Shown here: positions 34,185 through 43,160 of the stretch, piece by piece
How positions within the stretch are numbered: position 1 is the first letter of the stretch
How the letters are laid out: every line of letters starts with the position of its first letter
From: an uncultured delta proteobacterium
GTDB lineage: Bacteria > Myxococcota_A > UBA9160 > JAFDET01
DNA: 64,000 bases
NCBI GenBank assembly: GCA_947259215.1
Contig: CAMYLJ010000029.1
Location: 26,461 to 90,460, forward strand
Reading direction: 5' to 3'
Notes under the pieces: model-generated
The model's input: the letters and a program-made list of their open reading frames with translations, nothing else
What the model was told of the DNA's origin: nothing
Databases searched by the model: none
Position numbers and translations under genes: made by a program

Positions 34185-35876
34185 GTGATTCCGAAGAGCG
34201 ACATCGCCCTGCACAACACCGTCGAGACCGAGCTGTTGGCCGAGGACGGCCCGTTTGCCGTCGAGGAGGTCCCGGTCCTGGGCGCGCCCTGCCCGGTCTT
34301 CCGCGATCGGCTGCCCCATCTGCGTCAGCTGCTCGAGAACTCGCGCGGCTTCGGAGACGCCGAGTACATCGTCTACGCCGGCCGCCGCGTGAGCTTCGCC
34401 GAGCACCACGCACGGGTGGCCTCCGTGGCCCGCGCGCTGGCCGAGCGCTTCGGCGTCCGCAAGGGCGACCGGGTCGCCATCCTGGCGGCGAACCGCCCCG
34501 AGTGGGTGATGACCTGGTGGGCCGCCGTCAGCCTCGGCGCCATCCCGGTGGGCATGAACGGCTGGTGGGTGGCCGACGAGATCCGTTTCGCGCTGGAGGA
34601 CAGCGAGCCGAAGGTCCTGGTCGGCGACCGCAAGCGCCTGGAGCGGATCGGCGCGGCGCCCGTGAACGTGCCCATCGTCGAGATGGAGTCGGAGTTCCGC
34701 GCGCTGGAGGAGCACGCCCCGGGCGTGACGCTGCCGCAGGTCGCCATCGACGAGGACGACCCGGCGAGCATCCTCTACACCAGCGGCACGACCGGCCGCC
34801 CGAAGGGCGCCATCAACACCCACCGCAACATCATCGCGCTGAACCGGGTGCAGACGTGGCACGGGCTGCGACTGCTCAAGATCGCCCTGGCCCAGGGTGG
34901 CGGCGGGGCCGGCGCTCCCCTCGGCAACTGCACCCTGATCACCTCGCCCCTCTTCCACCTCTCCGGCCTCTACACGGGCGCGGTGACGCTCCTCGCCGCT
35001 GGCGTGAAGACCGTCTACCTGGAGGGACGCTTCGATCCCGAGCGAACGCTGGCCGTGATCCAGGACGAGAAGGTCACGAGCTGGGGGCCCATGGGCACCG
35101 TGGCGCTCCGCATCATGAATCACCCGGAGGTGGGCCGCTACGACCTCTCCAGCATCCGCCAGCTCGGATCCGGAGGCGCCCCGGTGTCGCGCGAGGTGCA
35201 GGCCCAGATGCGCGAGGTCTTCCCGGGCGCGCGCGCCTCCCTCGGGCTCGGCTACGGGATGACCGAGGCCACCGGCATGGCCACGATCAATTTCGGTGCG
35301 GAGCTCGAGGCGCACCCGGAATCCGTGGGGCGCGGCCTCCCGACCATCGACGTGGCGATCCGCGACGCCGACGGACGGCCCGTGCCCGAAGGAGCCGAGG
35401 GCGAGATCGGCATCCACGGGCCATTGGTGATGCGCGAGTACTGGCGGCGTGCCGAAGCCACCCGGGAGGTGCTGGCGCCCGGACGCTGGCTCCGCACCGG
35501 CGACGTCGGCCGGCTCGAGAACGGCTACCTCTACGTCAATTCCCGCGCCCGCGACCTCATTCTGCGCGGCAGCGAGAACGTGCACCCGGCGGAGATCGAG
35601 ATGCGGCTCGAGGCGCACCCCGACGTGGTGGAGGCGGCGGTCCTCGGCGTGGACCACCCGGAGCTCGGCCAGGAGGTGAAGGCGGTGGTGGTGCCGCGGC
35701 CCGGCGCAACGCCGTCGTCGGGCGACCTTTCGCACTGGGTCGCCGAGGCGTTGGCCTACTACAAGGTGCCCGCACACTGGGAGCTGCGCCGCGAATCCCT
35801 GCCCCGCAACGCCACCGGGAAGGTGCTGAAGGGAATCCTGCGCGAAGGCGGCGAAAGCCCCTTCGTCGAGGACTGA
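34185..35876 (+). CDS. AMP-binding acyl-CoA ligase of the tetR operon
   Basis: ANL-superfamily CoA ligase, 563 aa. Seen: ILYTSGTTGRPKGAINTHRN (about 196-215), GYGMTEATG, LRTGDVGRLENGYLYVNSR and the C-terminal LPRNATGKVLKGIL with the catalytic Lys. The N-terminal 30 or so residues before LRQLLENSRGF are an extension. GTG 34185 lies 7 nt after the stop of the fusion gene with GAGGA before it. It is the last gene of the tetR operon. It most likely activates the acid released or formed by the P450 and fusion enzymes, for beta-oxidation. Confidence 0.94.
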   Translation: MIPKSDIALHNTVETELLAEDGPFAVEEVPVLGAPCPVFRDRLPHLRQLLENSRGFGDAEYIVYAGRRVSFAEHHARVASVARALAERFGVRKGDRVAILAANRPEWVMTWWAAVSLGAIPVGMNGWWVADEIRFALEDSEPKVLVGDRKRLERIGAAPVNVPIVEMESEFRALEEHAPGVTLPQVAIDEDDPASILYTSGTTGRPKGAINTHRNIIALNRVQTWHGLRLLKIALAQGGGGAGAPLGNCTLITSPLFHLSGLYTGAVTLLAAGVKTVYLEGRFDPERTLAVIQDEKVTSWGPMGTVALRIMNHPEVGRYDLSSIRQLGSGGAPVSREVQAQMREVFPGARASLGLGYGMTEATGMATINFGAELEAHPESVGRGLPTIDVAIRDADGRPVPEGAEGEIGIHGPLVMREYWRRAEATREVLAPGRWLRTGDVGRLENGYLYVNSRARDLILRGSENVHPAEIEMRLEAHPDVVEAAVLGVDHPELGQEVKAVVVPRPGATPSSGDLSHWVAEALAYYKVPAHWELRRESLPRNATGKVLKGILREGGESPFVED

Positions 35877-35891
35877 TCGGCGCGGCGGCGC

Positions 35892-36044
35892 TCAGCCGAA
35901 GAAGCGCTGCCAGAGACTGTGCAGGCCGACGAAGAGCCCCACCTGGAGCAAAGCGGCCAGACCCAGTCCGATCGCGATCCCGAAGGCCGCCGAGAGATCC
36001 CGCGATCCCCCTTCCGGCCGGTTGTCTCGGAAGCTGCGTTCCAC
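35892..36044 (-). CDS. Small single-pass membrane protein (hypothetical)
   Basis: A 50-aa frame from GTG 36044. The first half is polar (VERSFRDNRPEGGSRDLS); the second has one hydrophobic helix (AAFGIAIGLGLAALLQVGLF), then an aromatic/basic end LWQRFFG. A run of six G lies just before the GTG. The frame is open a further 11 codons upstream to a TGA but without ATG. I do not recognise a family. The clean polar-TM-basic layout suggests a real small membrane protein, but it is short and could be chance. Confidence 0.42.
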   Translation of the reverse strand: MERSFRDNRPEGGSRDLSAAFGIAIGLGLAALLQVGLFVGLHSLWQRFFG

Positions 36045-36124
36045 GAGGTGCCCCCCTACCTCGATGGGAATCGACTTGTTGGATCACCGACGGCGGAAGC
36101 GGTGTCAGTGCGGTACTGGCTCCG

Positions 36125-36379
36125 TCACGGCTCGTCGGATCTCGGCCCACCCCCTGGCGCATGATCGCGCATGGCTGCCACGCTTGACAAGGTAGAAACC
36201 ATGTAGGGCACACATAGAGTTAGACCTATCTTGATGAAGTCGTGCATCGCCAGGGTTTCGCCCCGCAAGATCCGATCGCCGTAGTTGATGGTGACGAGGA
36301 TCACACCTACCACGACCGCAAAGCCGAGCGCTCGCCGGACGACCGGCCAGCGGCTGGCGAGATGTAGGAACTCACCCAC
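36125..36379 (-). CDS. nrtS: NrtS family nitrate/nitrite transporter-like small membrane protein
   Basis: A protein of 84 aa with two hydrophobic segments: ALGFAVVVGVILVTINYGD and FIKIGLTLCVPYMVSTLSSV. The pattern (first helix ending INxGD, second with LVPYxVSTxSS) is that of the NrtS family, reported for nitrate/nitrite transport in cyanobacteria and widespread in bacteria. I chose GTG 36379; AAGGAG lies 13 nt upstream, a slightly long spacing. An ATG farther 5' would overlap the divergent DUF3179 gene. No nitrate reductase gene is in the window. Confidence 0.72.
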   Translation of the reverse strand: MGEFLHLASRWPVVRRALGFAVVVGVILVTINYGDRILRGETLAMHDFIKIGLTLCVPYMVSTLSSVAAMRDHAPGGGPRSDEP

Positions 36380-36419
36380 GTAACCGTCCGTTCTCCTTGC
36401 GCGTAGTCTAGAAGATCCG

Positions 36420-37364
36420 GTGAACCGCCAACGCACTTGCATCGTCGCCACACTCCTGGCCCTCGTCGCCCGCGGGGTCGCTGCAGAGCCGCGCACGCTC
36501 AACGGCTTCGTGCTGGAGTCCCGGACGATCCCGGCGGAGAAGATCCTCCCCGGGGGCCCGCCGCGCGACGGCGTTCCCGCATTGGACACGCCGCACAGCG
36601 TCAAAGGCGCGCAGGCGTCCTGGCCCGACGACGAGATGGTGGTGGGGGTGCACCTCGGCGGCGAGAGCCGCGCCTATCCGCTCGCGTTGCTCGTGTGGCA
36701 CGAGCTGGCCAACGACGTGGTCGGCGGCCAACCGATCCTGGTCTCCTACTGCCCGCTGTGCGCCACGGCCCTGGTCTTCGACCGCCGGGTGGACGGCGCT
36801 GCGCGCCGCTTCGGAGTCTCGGGCCTGCTCTACAACTCGGACCTGCTCATGTTCGATCGCGAGAGCGAGAGCCTGTGGTCGCAGATCGGCGCGCAGGCGG
36901 TGACCGGCCCCGCCGAGGGCACCCGCCTGCTCCTGCTGCGCTCGCGGCTGGAGACCTGGGGCGCCTGGCGTCGGCGCCATCCCGACACCCGGATCCTCTC
37001 CACCCGCACCGGGCACTCGCGTCACTACGGCGACTCGCCCTACGGAGACTACGCCCACAGCGCGGAGCTGCTCTTCCCCGTGGAGTACGCGCGCCGCTAC
37101 CACCCCAAGATGCCCACGCTGGGGCTGCGGCTCGCCGACGGCCGCGCCCGCGCGTACCCGGCGGCGGAGCTGGTGCGCGCCGGCGGGACGGCGCGCGAGA
37201 CGTTCGGCGGCGTGGCGGTGCGGGTGGCCTACGACCCGGAAGCGCAGGTCTTCGACGTGGAGGCCCCGGACGCGGTCGAGGTCGTCGAGGGCTTCTGGTT
37301 CGCCTGGATCGCCTTCCATCCGGCGAGCAGCGTCTTCGCCCCCGAGCCCGCCGACGCCCCCTAG
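36420..37364 (+). CDS. DUF3179 domain-containing protein, secreted
   Basis: A 314-aa protein with a probable Sec signal peptide (residues 1-22, ending GVAAEP). It matches the DUF3179 pattern: PRDGVPALDTP, ARxYPL-like SRAYPLALLVWHELAND, then the hallmark SYCPLCATALVFDR and GLLYNSDLLMFDRESESLW. The two Cys of CPLC could bind metal or form a disulfide. Function of the family is not known. The stop codon TAG shares the CTAG tetranucleotide (37361-37364) with the TAG stop of the convergent antiporter gene. Confidence 0.92.
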   Translation: MNRQRTCIVATLLALVARGVAAEPRTLNGFVLESRTIPAEKILPGGPPRDGVPALDTPHSVKGAQASWPDDEMVVGVHLGGESRAYPLALLVWHELANDVVGGQPILVSYCPLCATALVFDRRVDGAARRFGVSGLLYNSDLLMFDRESESLWSQIGAQAVTGPAEGTRLLLLRSRLETWGAWRRRHPDTRILSTRTGHSRHYGDSPYGDYAHSAELLFPVEYARRYHPKMPTLGLRLADGRARAYPAAELVRAGGTARETFGGVAVRVAYDPEAQVFDVEAPDAVEVVEGFWFAWIAFHPASSVFAPEPADAP

Positions 37365-39223
37365 GCCTCGGCCGCCGCCACCTCCTCGCCGGCCGGGAGC
37401 CAGCCCGCACGCGCCAGCGCGCCGCGGGCCGCAGGCGCCTCCGGGCCGTAGATCGCCACCCGCGCCAGATCGCCCGCGCGCGGCTCGAGCTCGGCGTGCA
37501 TCGGCTGCCGCGCGCCGCCGCGTTCCAGCAGCAGGATCACGAACGCGTCGAGGCTGCCCACCGGCGCCGGCGCCTCCTCGTCCTCGCGCGGCTCGGCGAA
37601 GCGAAACGACGCCAGCTCCACGGCTCCGTGGCGGAAGCGCACGTTCCAGCGCTCCACGTCCTTCGGGCCGTCGAAGAGCATGCGGCTGGCCTGCTTCTCG
37701 AGGATCCGGGTGGGCACGCCCTCGGTCCGGCCCACGGCCACGTAGGTCTCCGGGACTCCGAAGTCGTCGCGCGCCTCCCGCGCGAACAGGCTGTTGATCT
37801 CGGCGTTGGCCGTCAGGCCGATGGCGGCGCGGCAGCGATCCAGGCGCGCGCGCACCAGCACCCGCTCGTCCAGCGCGTTGCCGAAGATCGCCGGGAAGCC
37901 CCGGTCCTCCGCCGCGTGGCAGTGGTCGTGGTTGGAGTCGACGAACACGACCGCTTCGCCACCGCCGAGCTCTTCGCCCAGGGCGAGACCCAGCTCGTCG
38001 GCGCCCAGGATCGCCAGGGTCTCGCGCCCCGGCGCGCGCACCCGCAGCAGCCGCGAAACCCAGGCGGCACCCCCGCCCTGGACCACGACCGTGATGGCGA
38101 TGGTCAGGAAGACGAGCGCCCGCAGCGCCGCCCCTCCCTGCATGCCCGAGCGGTCCATCAGCAACGCGGCCAGGGAGGCGGCGGCCGCGGCCACGATCCC
38201 GCGCGGGGCCGTCCAGGCCAGGAAGCCCTTCTCGCGCGGGTCGAGATCGGACGTGGCGGTGCTGACCAGGACGTTCAGGGGGCGCACGACCGCCATCAGG
38301 ACCAGCACCGTCGCCACGCCGGGCATCCCGAGGGCGCGCACGTCCGCCAGGCGCACGTCCGCCGCCAGCAACACGAAGAGCAGGCCCACCAGCCCGATGG
38401 TCAGGAGCTCTTCGAAGCCCTGCATGCCCCGCGCGGGGCCCTGCTTCATGTTGCCCATGACGACGCCGGCCACGGTGACGGCGAGGATCCCGCTCTCCTC
38501 CAGCACGGCGTTGCAGCCGGCGAAGAGCACGAGCACACCCCCCAGGGTCACCAGGTTCTCGAGCCCCTCCGGCACCAGCCGATCGCGGCGCAGCACGAAC
38601 CCGAGCGCGAGCCCCCCCACGAGACCCGCCACGGCCCCGAAGCCCATGCGGGCCGCCAGGCTCGGGATGCCGAAGCCGACGCTGGCCTCGGCGTGCACGA
38701 CGACCTCCAGCGCCACCGCCGCCACGATGGCGCCCACGGGATCGATGAAGACCCCCTCGGCCTCCACCACCGTGGCCAGCCGGCGGCGCAGGGGCACGTT
38801 GCGCAGCAGCGGCTTGATCACCGTGGGACCGGTGACAATGACCAGGGTCCCGAACAGCAGCGACGGTCCCCAGTCCCATTCCATGATCCAGCGCGCAGCG
38901 AGGGTGCCGCCGACGGCAGTCACCGCCGCCCCCACGCTCACCAGCATGCGGATCGCCGACTGGGCGCGGCGGATGCGCTCCAGGTCCAGCGACAACGCGC
39001 CCTCGAACAGGATGACGGCGACCGCCAGGCTCACCAGGTCGCGCAATCCCTCGCCGAGCGCCTGGGGCTCCACCCAGCCGAGAAAGTCGGGGCCGAGCAC
39101 GAGCCCGGCGGCCAGCAGCACCACGATCCCCGGCACGCGCAGGTGGTGCGCGACGAGCTGCGCCGCCACCCCCGCGCCGAGCGCCAGCGCGAATACCAGC
39201 CCCGGATCCGGGTGATCCCCCAC
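37361..39223 (-). CDS. Cation:proton antiporter with RCK/TrkA-N domain
   Basis: CPA-type antiporter, 620 aa. Residues 1 to about 390 hold roughly twelve TM segments with the CPA1-like features FEGALSLDL, TGPTVIKPLL and EAEGVFIDPVGAI (the acidic D-P ion site). Residues about 400-520 form a nucleotide-binding regulatory domain (ILGADELGLALGEELGGGEAVVFVD), and a further C-terminal soluble region may be TrkA-C-like. Likely Na+/H+ or K+/H+ exchange at the inner membrane, gated by NAD(H) or nucleotide. GTG start; 62 bp separate it from the divergent DAACS symporter. Confidence 0.92.
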   Translation of the reverse strand: MGDHPDPGLVFALALGAGVAAQLVAHHLRVPGIVVLLAAGLVLGPDFLGWVEPQALGEGLRDLVSLAVAVILFEGALSLDLERIRRAQSAIRMLVSVGAAVTAVGGTLAARWIMEWDWGPSLLFGTLVIVTGPTVIKPLLRNVPLRRRLATVVEAEGVFIDPVGAIVAAVALEVVVHAEASVGFGIPSLAARMGFGAVAGLVGGLALGFVLRRDRLVPEGLENLVTLGGVLVLFAGCNAVLEESGILAVTVAGVVMGNMKQGPARGMQGFEELLTIGLVGLLFVLLAADVRLADVRALGMPGVATVLVLMAVVRPLNVLVSTATSDLDPREKGFLAWTAPRGIVAAAAASLAALLMDRSGMQGGAALRALVFLTIAITVVVQGGGAAWVSRLLRVRAPGRETLAILGADELGLALGEELGGGEAVVFVDSNHDHCHAAEDRGFPAIFGNALDERVLVRARLDRCRAAIGLTANAEINSLFAREARDDFGVPETYVAVGRTEGVPTRILEKQASRMLFDGPKDVERWNVRFRHGAVELASFRFAEPREDEEAPAPVGSLDAFVILLLERGGARQPMHAELEPRAGDLARVAIYGPEAPAARGALARAGWLPAGEEVAAAEA

Positions 39224-39285
39224 GCGCCGAGGCTACCGTCCGATCGGCGCTTGCACCATGCAGGCGGGCTGCGTAGGGTCGGCGC

Positions 39286-40536
<1,251 letters not shown>

Positions 40537-40579
40537 GCGAGGCCCACCGCCCCCCAGGCCTGCGGTACCGTCCCCCGGC

Positions 40580-41635
40580 ATGGCCGAAGCCGACCTCGCC
40601 CCGTACGGGCACGCATCCTGGACACAACGCCTCTTCGAGGCCGTAGCGGTTCGGCCCCTGTGGGTAGGGCTCGGCGGCGCGGCGCTGCTGGTGGCCGCCT
40701 ACCTCGCGCAGGAGTGGCTGCTGGGGCGCTTCAGCGAGCTGTCTGCGACGCCCGTCTGGGCGGGCGCCTGGAAGGACTTCCGCCTCGCCCTCGTCAACAT
40801 CCTGATGCTGGTCTACGCGCCGACCGCCCAGCAATACGTGATCCGCGGCGCGCGCCGCGCGCTCGAAGACCTGCGGCCGGCCCTCGACATGTCGGGCCCG
40901 GAGCTGGGCGCGTTCGCGCGCCAGGTGGGGATCTACGAGCCATGGCGCCTTCGCATCGCCGGCGCCCTCGGAGTCAGCGTCGCATTGATCCTGCCCCTCT
41001 TCGCAGCCTCGGCCGAGCTGGACCCGCCGTACGACGCCTCGCTCTGGACCCCGGAGGTCTTCTGGCACCGCTGGACGACGCCGGTGATCGGCTGGTTCAT
41101 GGGACGCTTCCTGTTCGCGGTCATCGAAGAATCCGGGAGGATGGCGGCGCTCGCGGAGCGTCTGAAGCCCATCGACCTCTTCGACCTGCGGCCGCTCGCA
41201 CCCTTCACCGCCCAGGGGCTGCGCCACGCGCTCCTCATCACCGGCTTCGTGGCCATCTTCGCCCTCTTCCTGCTGGAGTGGGGCTACGCCGCCATGGTGG
41301 GCAGCGTCGCCGGTTCGACGGCGGTGTTCGCGGCCATCGGGCTGATCTTGCCCGTGCGCGGCGCCCACCGTCGCATCCGCGCGGCCAAGCGGGCGGAGCT
41401 GGACGCCTGCCGGGACGCGCTGCGCCGCGCGCGCCGCGAGTCGGTCCTGGACGACGACGCGGGCCTCGGCCGCGTGGCGGACCTGCTGGTCTACGAGCGC
41501 CGGCTCGAAGCCGTGCGCGTGTGGCCCTTCGACACCTCGACCCTGGCGCGCTTCGCCCTCTACCTGCTGATCCCGGTGGGATCCTGGCTCGGGGGCGCCC
41601 TGGTGGAGCGCGCCATCGACTCCCTGCTGGAGTGA
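40580..41635 (+). CDS. Multi-pass membrane protein of unknown function, paralogous to 56597-57665
   Basis: A 351-aa protein with TM segments at about 24-44 and 67-85, near 130-150, 170-185 and 215-265, and at the C-terminus (WLGGALVERAIDSLL). A charged, basic cytoplasmic stretch (RRIRAAKRAELDACRDALRR) precedes the last part. I do not recognise a domain. The C-terminal half aligns clearly with the broken copy near 57 kb: VRGxHRR, AKRxEL, VxxWPFDTxTL and the shared end SWLGGALVER. The start is ATG 40580; an earlier ATG at 40481 lies within the symporter gene. Its stop overlaps the next start (GTGA), so it is coupled to the haem-type membrane protein. Confidence 0.78.
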   Translation: MAEADLAPYGHASWTQRLFEAVAVRPLWVGLGGAALLVAAYLAQEWLLGRFSELSATPVWAGAWKDFRLALVNILMLVYAPTAQQYVIRGARRALEDLRPALDMSGPELGAFARQVGIYEPWRLRIAGALGVSVALILPLFAASAELDPPYDASLWTPEVFWHRWTTPVIGWFMGRFLFAVIEESGRMAALAERLKPIDLFDLRPLAPFTAQGLRHALLITGFVAIFALFLLEWGYAAMVGSVAGSTAVFAAIGLILPVRGAHRRIRAAKRAELDACRDALRRARRESVLDDDAGLGRVADLLVYERRLEAVRVWPFDTSTLARFALYLLIPVGSWLGGALVERAIDSLLE

Positions 41636-42216
41636 GCGTGGGCGGCTGGCGCATCGTGGCCTGGACGACGGGGATCATCGGCGGCCTGGTGGCGGCGCTC
41701 CTGGTCGGCTTCGGGACCGAGCTCCAAGGGATCCACCTGGTCCTGCGCTGGACCGCGCGCACGACGGCCCTGCTCTTCTTCGCGGCCTTCGCGGCGTCCT
41801 CCCTGCGGCGCGTGTGGCCGACCCCGACGAGCCGCTGGCTCCTGGCCAACCGGCGCTACCTGGGCGTGTCCGCGGGCGTCTCCCACACCGTTCACCTGGG
41901 GGCCGTCTTCGCCCTGCTCTCATTCCCGGGCCAGGGGCGCGAGCCCGCGACCCTGATCCCGGCCGCCCTGGCCTACGTCTTCCTGTACCTGATGGTGGCG
42001 ACCTCGTTCGATCGCAGCGCGGCCTGGCTCGGCAGGCGTCGCTGGAAGCAGCTGCACCGCATCGGCGGCTACTACGTCTGGGGTGTGCTGGTCTTCACCT
42101 TCGCCACCGCCGGCCGGCCGCTGTCGGCGATGTTCGCGCTGCTCGGACTCGCGACACTGGCGCTGCGGATCGCGGCCTGGCGACGCAGCGCAGCCGGAGC
42201 CTCCGCCGCCGCCTGA
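41632..42216 (+). CDS. Ferric-reductase-like transmembrane protein (haem-binding type)
   Basis: A 194-aa integral membrane protein with about six hydrophobic segments. Candidate haem ligands are spaced as in ferric-reductase-like/MsrQ proteins: the His residues in GVSHTVHLGAVFAL and in WKQLHRIGGYYVWGVL. GTG 41632 overlaps the upstream stop (GTGA). It lacks NAD and FAD domains, so it would be only the membrane electron-transfer part. A partner may be the unknown membrane protein it is coupled to. A small perfect hairpin (42213-42227) spans its stop and the stop of the convergent TAXI gene. Confidence 0.75.
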   Translation: MSVGGWRIVAWTTGIIGGLVAALLVGFGTELQGIHLVLRWTARTTALLFFAAFAASSLRRVWPTPTSRWLLANRRYLGVSAGVSHTVHLGAVFALLSFPGQGREPATLIPAALAYVFLYLMVATSFDRSAAWLGRRRWKQLHRIGGYYVWGVLVFTFATAGRPLSAMFALLGLATLALRIAAWRRSAAGASAAA

Positions 42217-42223
42217 GCTCCGC

Positions 42224-43096
42224 TCAGCGCTGCGGGACGAGCGACTCCCGATTCAGGGCGACGACGTCGCTCAGCTTGTCGATGAACTTCGGATCCGCGT
42301 CGAGGCGCGCGAAGACGCCGGACGAGGTGCACAACGTGCGGACCTTCGGCGCCAGGGCGTCGGTGTTGAGGCGCCCCCGGTCGAGCTGGACCTCCTGGAT
42401 GCGGTAGATCGGGAGCCCGCTCGGCAGCTCCTGCTCCAGGCTCGCGTCGTCGATGGTCAGGATGGAGAGCGTGTCCTTGTCGCGCACGCCGCGCAGCAGC
42501 CGATGATCCAGGTTCCCGGGATCCGTGACCCACGCCACGGCGTCGAAGAGCCCCGCCTCGAGCTGGTTCAGGGCGAGGTTTCCCGCGGTGTCCGAGGTCT
42601 CGGCCGCCGCGAGGTCCGGGCGGGCCGCGACCAGCTGCTTCCAGGTCCAGCGGGCGCCCCCGCCCTCGGGCCCCACGGCGATGCGCGGCGCCCGGCCCTC
42701 GATGGGCGCGCCCAGGCTCGCCAGGCTCGTCACGGGGCCGACCTCCCGGCGTGCGACGTAGAGGCACTCGTCCGAGAGCCGGCCCACGAGCTGGATCACC
42801 CGGTAGCGTCGATCCTCGGAGTTCAGGAGCTGGGAGTAGACATCGGCCTGGGCGAAGGCCACCTCGGCCTTCCCGGAGGCCAGCAGCTCGAGATTCTCGG
42901 CCGAACCGGCCGTGGGGATGTGCTCGACCCGATAGCGCGGGAACTTCGCCGCCACGCCGGCCGCGTAGACGTCGCGGTAGGTCTGACCCACCGGGCCCGA
43001 CGCGATGCGCAGCAGCGGGAGCTTGCTGGGCTGGGAGGCGGCGGCGAAGGCCGCGGCCACGAGGAGCAGCAGGAGGAACGCGCTTCGAATCGGCAT
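42224..43096 (-). CDS. TAXI-family TRAP-transporter solute-binding protein
   Basis: Periplasmic binding protein, 290 aa, with a Sec signal peptide (residues 1-20, AFLLLLLVAAAFAAAS). Family features: LLRIASGPVGQTYRDVYAAG, TAGSAENLELLASGKAEVAF and AQADVYSQLL. The ATG at 43096 is right for the signal peptide; upstream frame extension enters the pseudogene region. No TRAP permease gene (DctM-like) is nearby, so it is an orphan. Ligands of TAXI proteins are often glutamate or dicarboxylates, but the specificity here is unknown. Confidence 0.88.
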   Translation of the reverse strand: MPIRSAFLLLLLVAAAFAAASQPSKLPLLRIASGPVGQTYRDVYAAGVAAKFPRYRVEHIPTAGSAENLELLASGKAEVAFAQADVYSQLLNSEDRRYRVIQLVGRLSDECLYVARREVGPVTSLASLGAPIEGRAPRIAVGPEGGGARWTWKQLVAARPDLAAAETSDTAGNLALNQLEAGLFDAVAWVTDPGNLDHRLLRGVRDKDTLSILTIDDASLEQELPSGLPIYRIQEVQLDRGRLNTDALAPKVRTLCTSSGVFARLDADPKFIDKLSDVVALNRESLVPQR

Positions 43097-43160
43097 GCAG
43101 TCATGGTAGGCGCCGCTGCCGTCGGTGACCACGGCGCCGTCCACTCCCGCTCGCCGGGTG

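Noticed and set aside
31484..34219. 911-codon frame antisense to the four-domain fusion
   Set aside because: Protein is His/Arg/Gly-rich with no motif; the sense frame has four recognisable domains.
42823..43160. Extension of the TPR remnant frame through the TAXI start
   Set aside because: Residues after about 43160 are low-complexity and antisense-like relative to real coding; the TAXI signal peptide on the same strand is the genuine gene.
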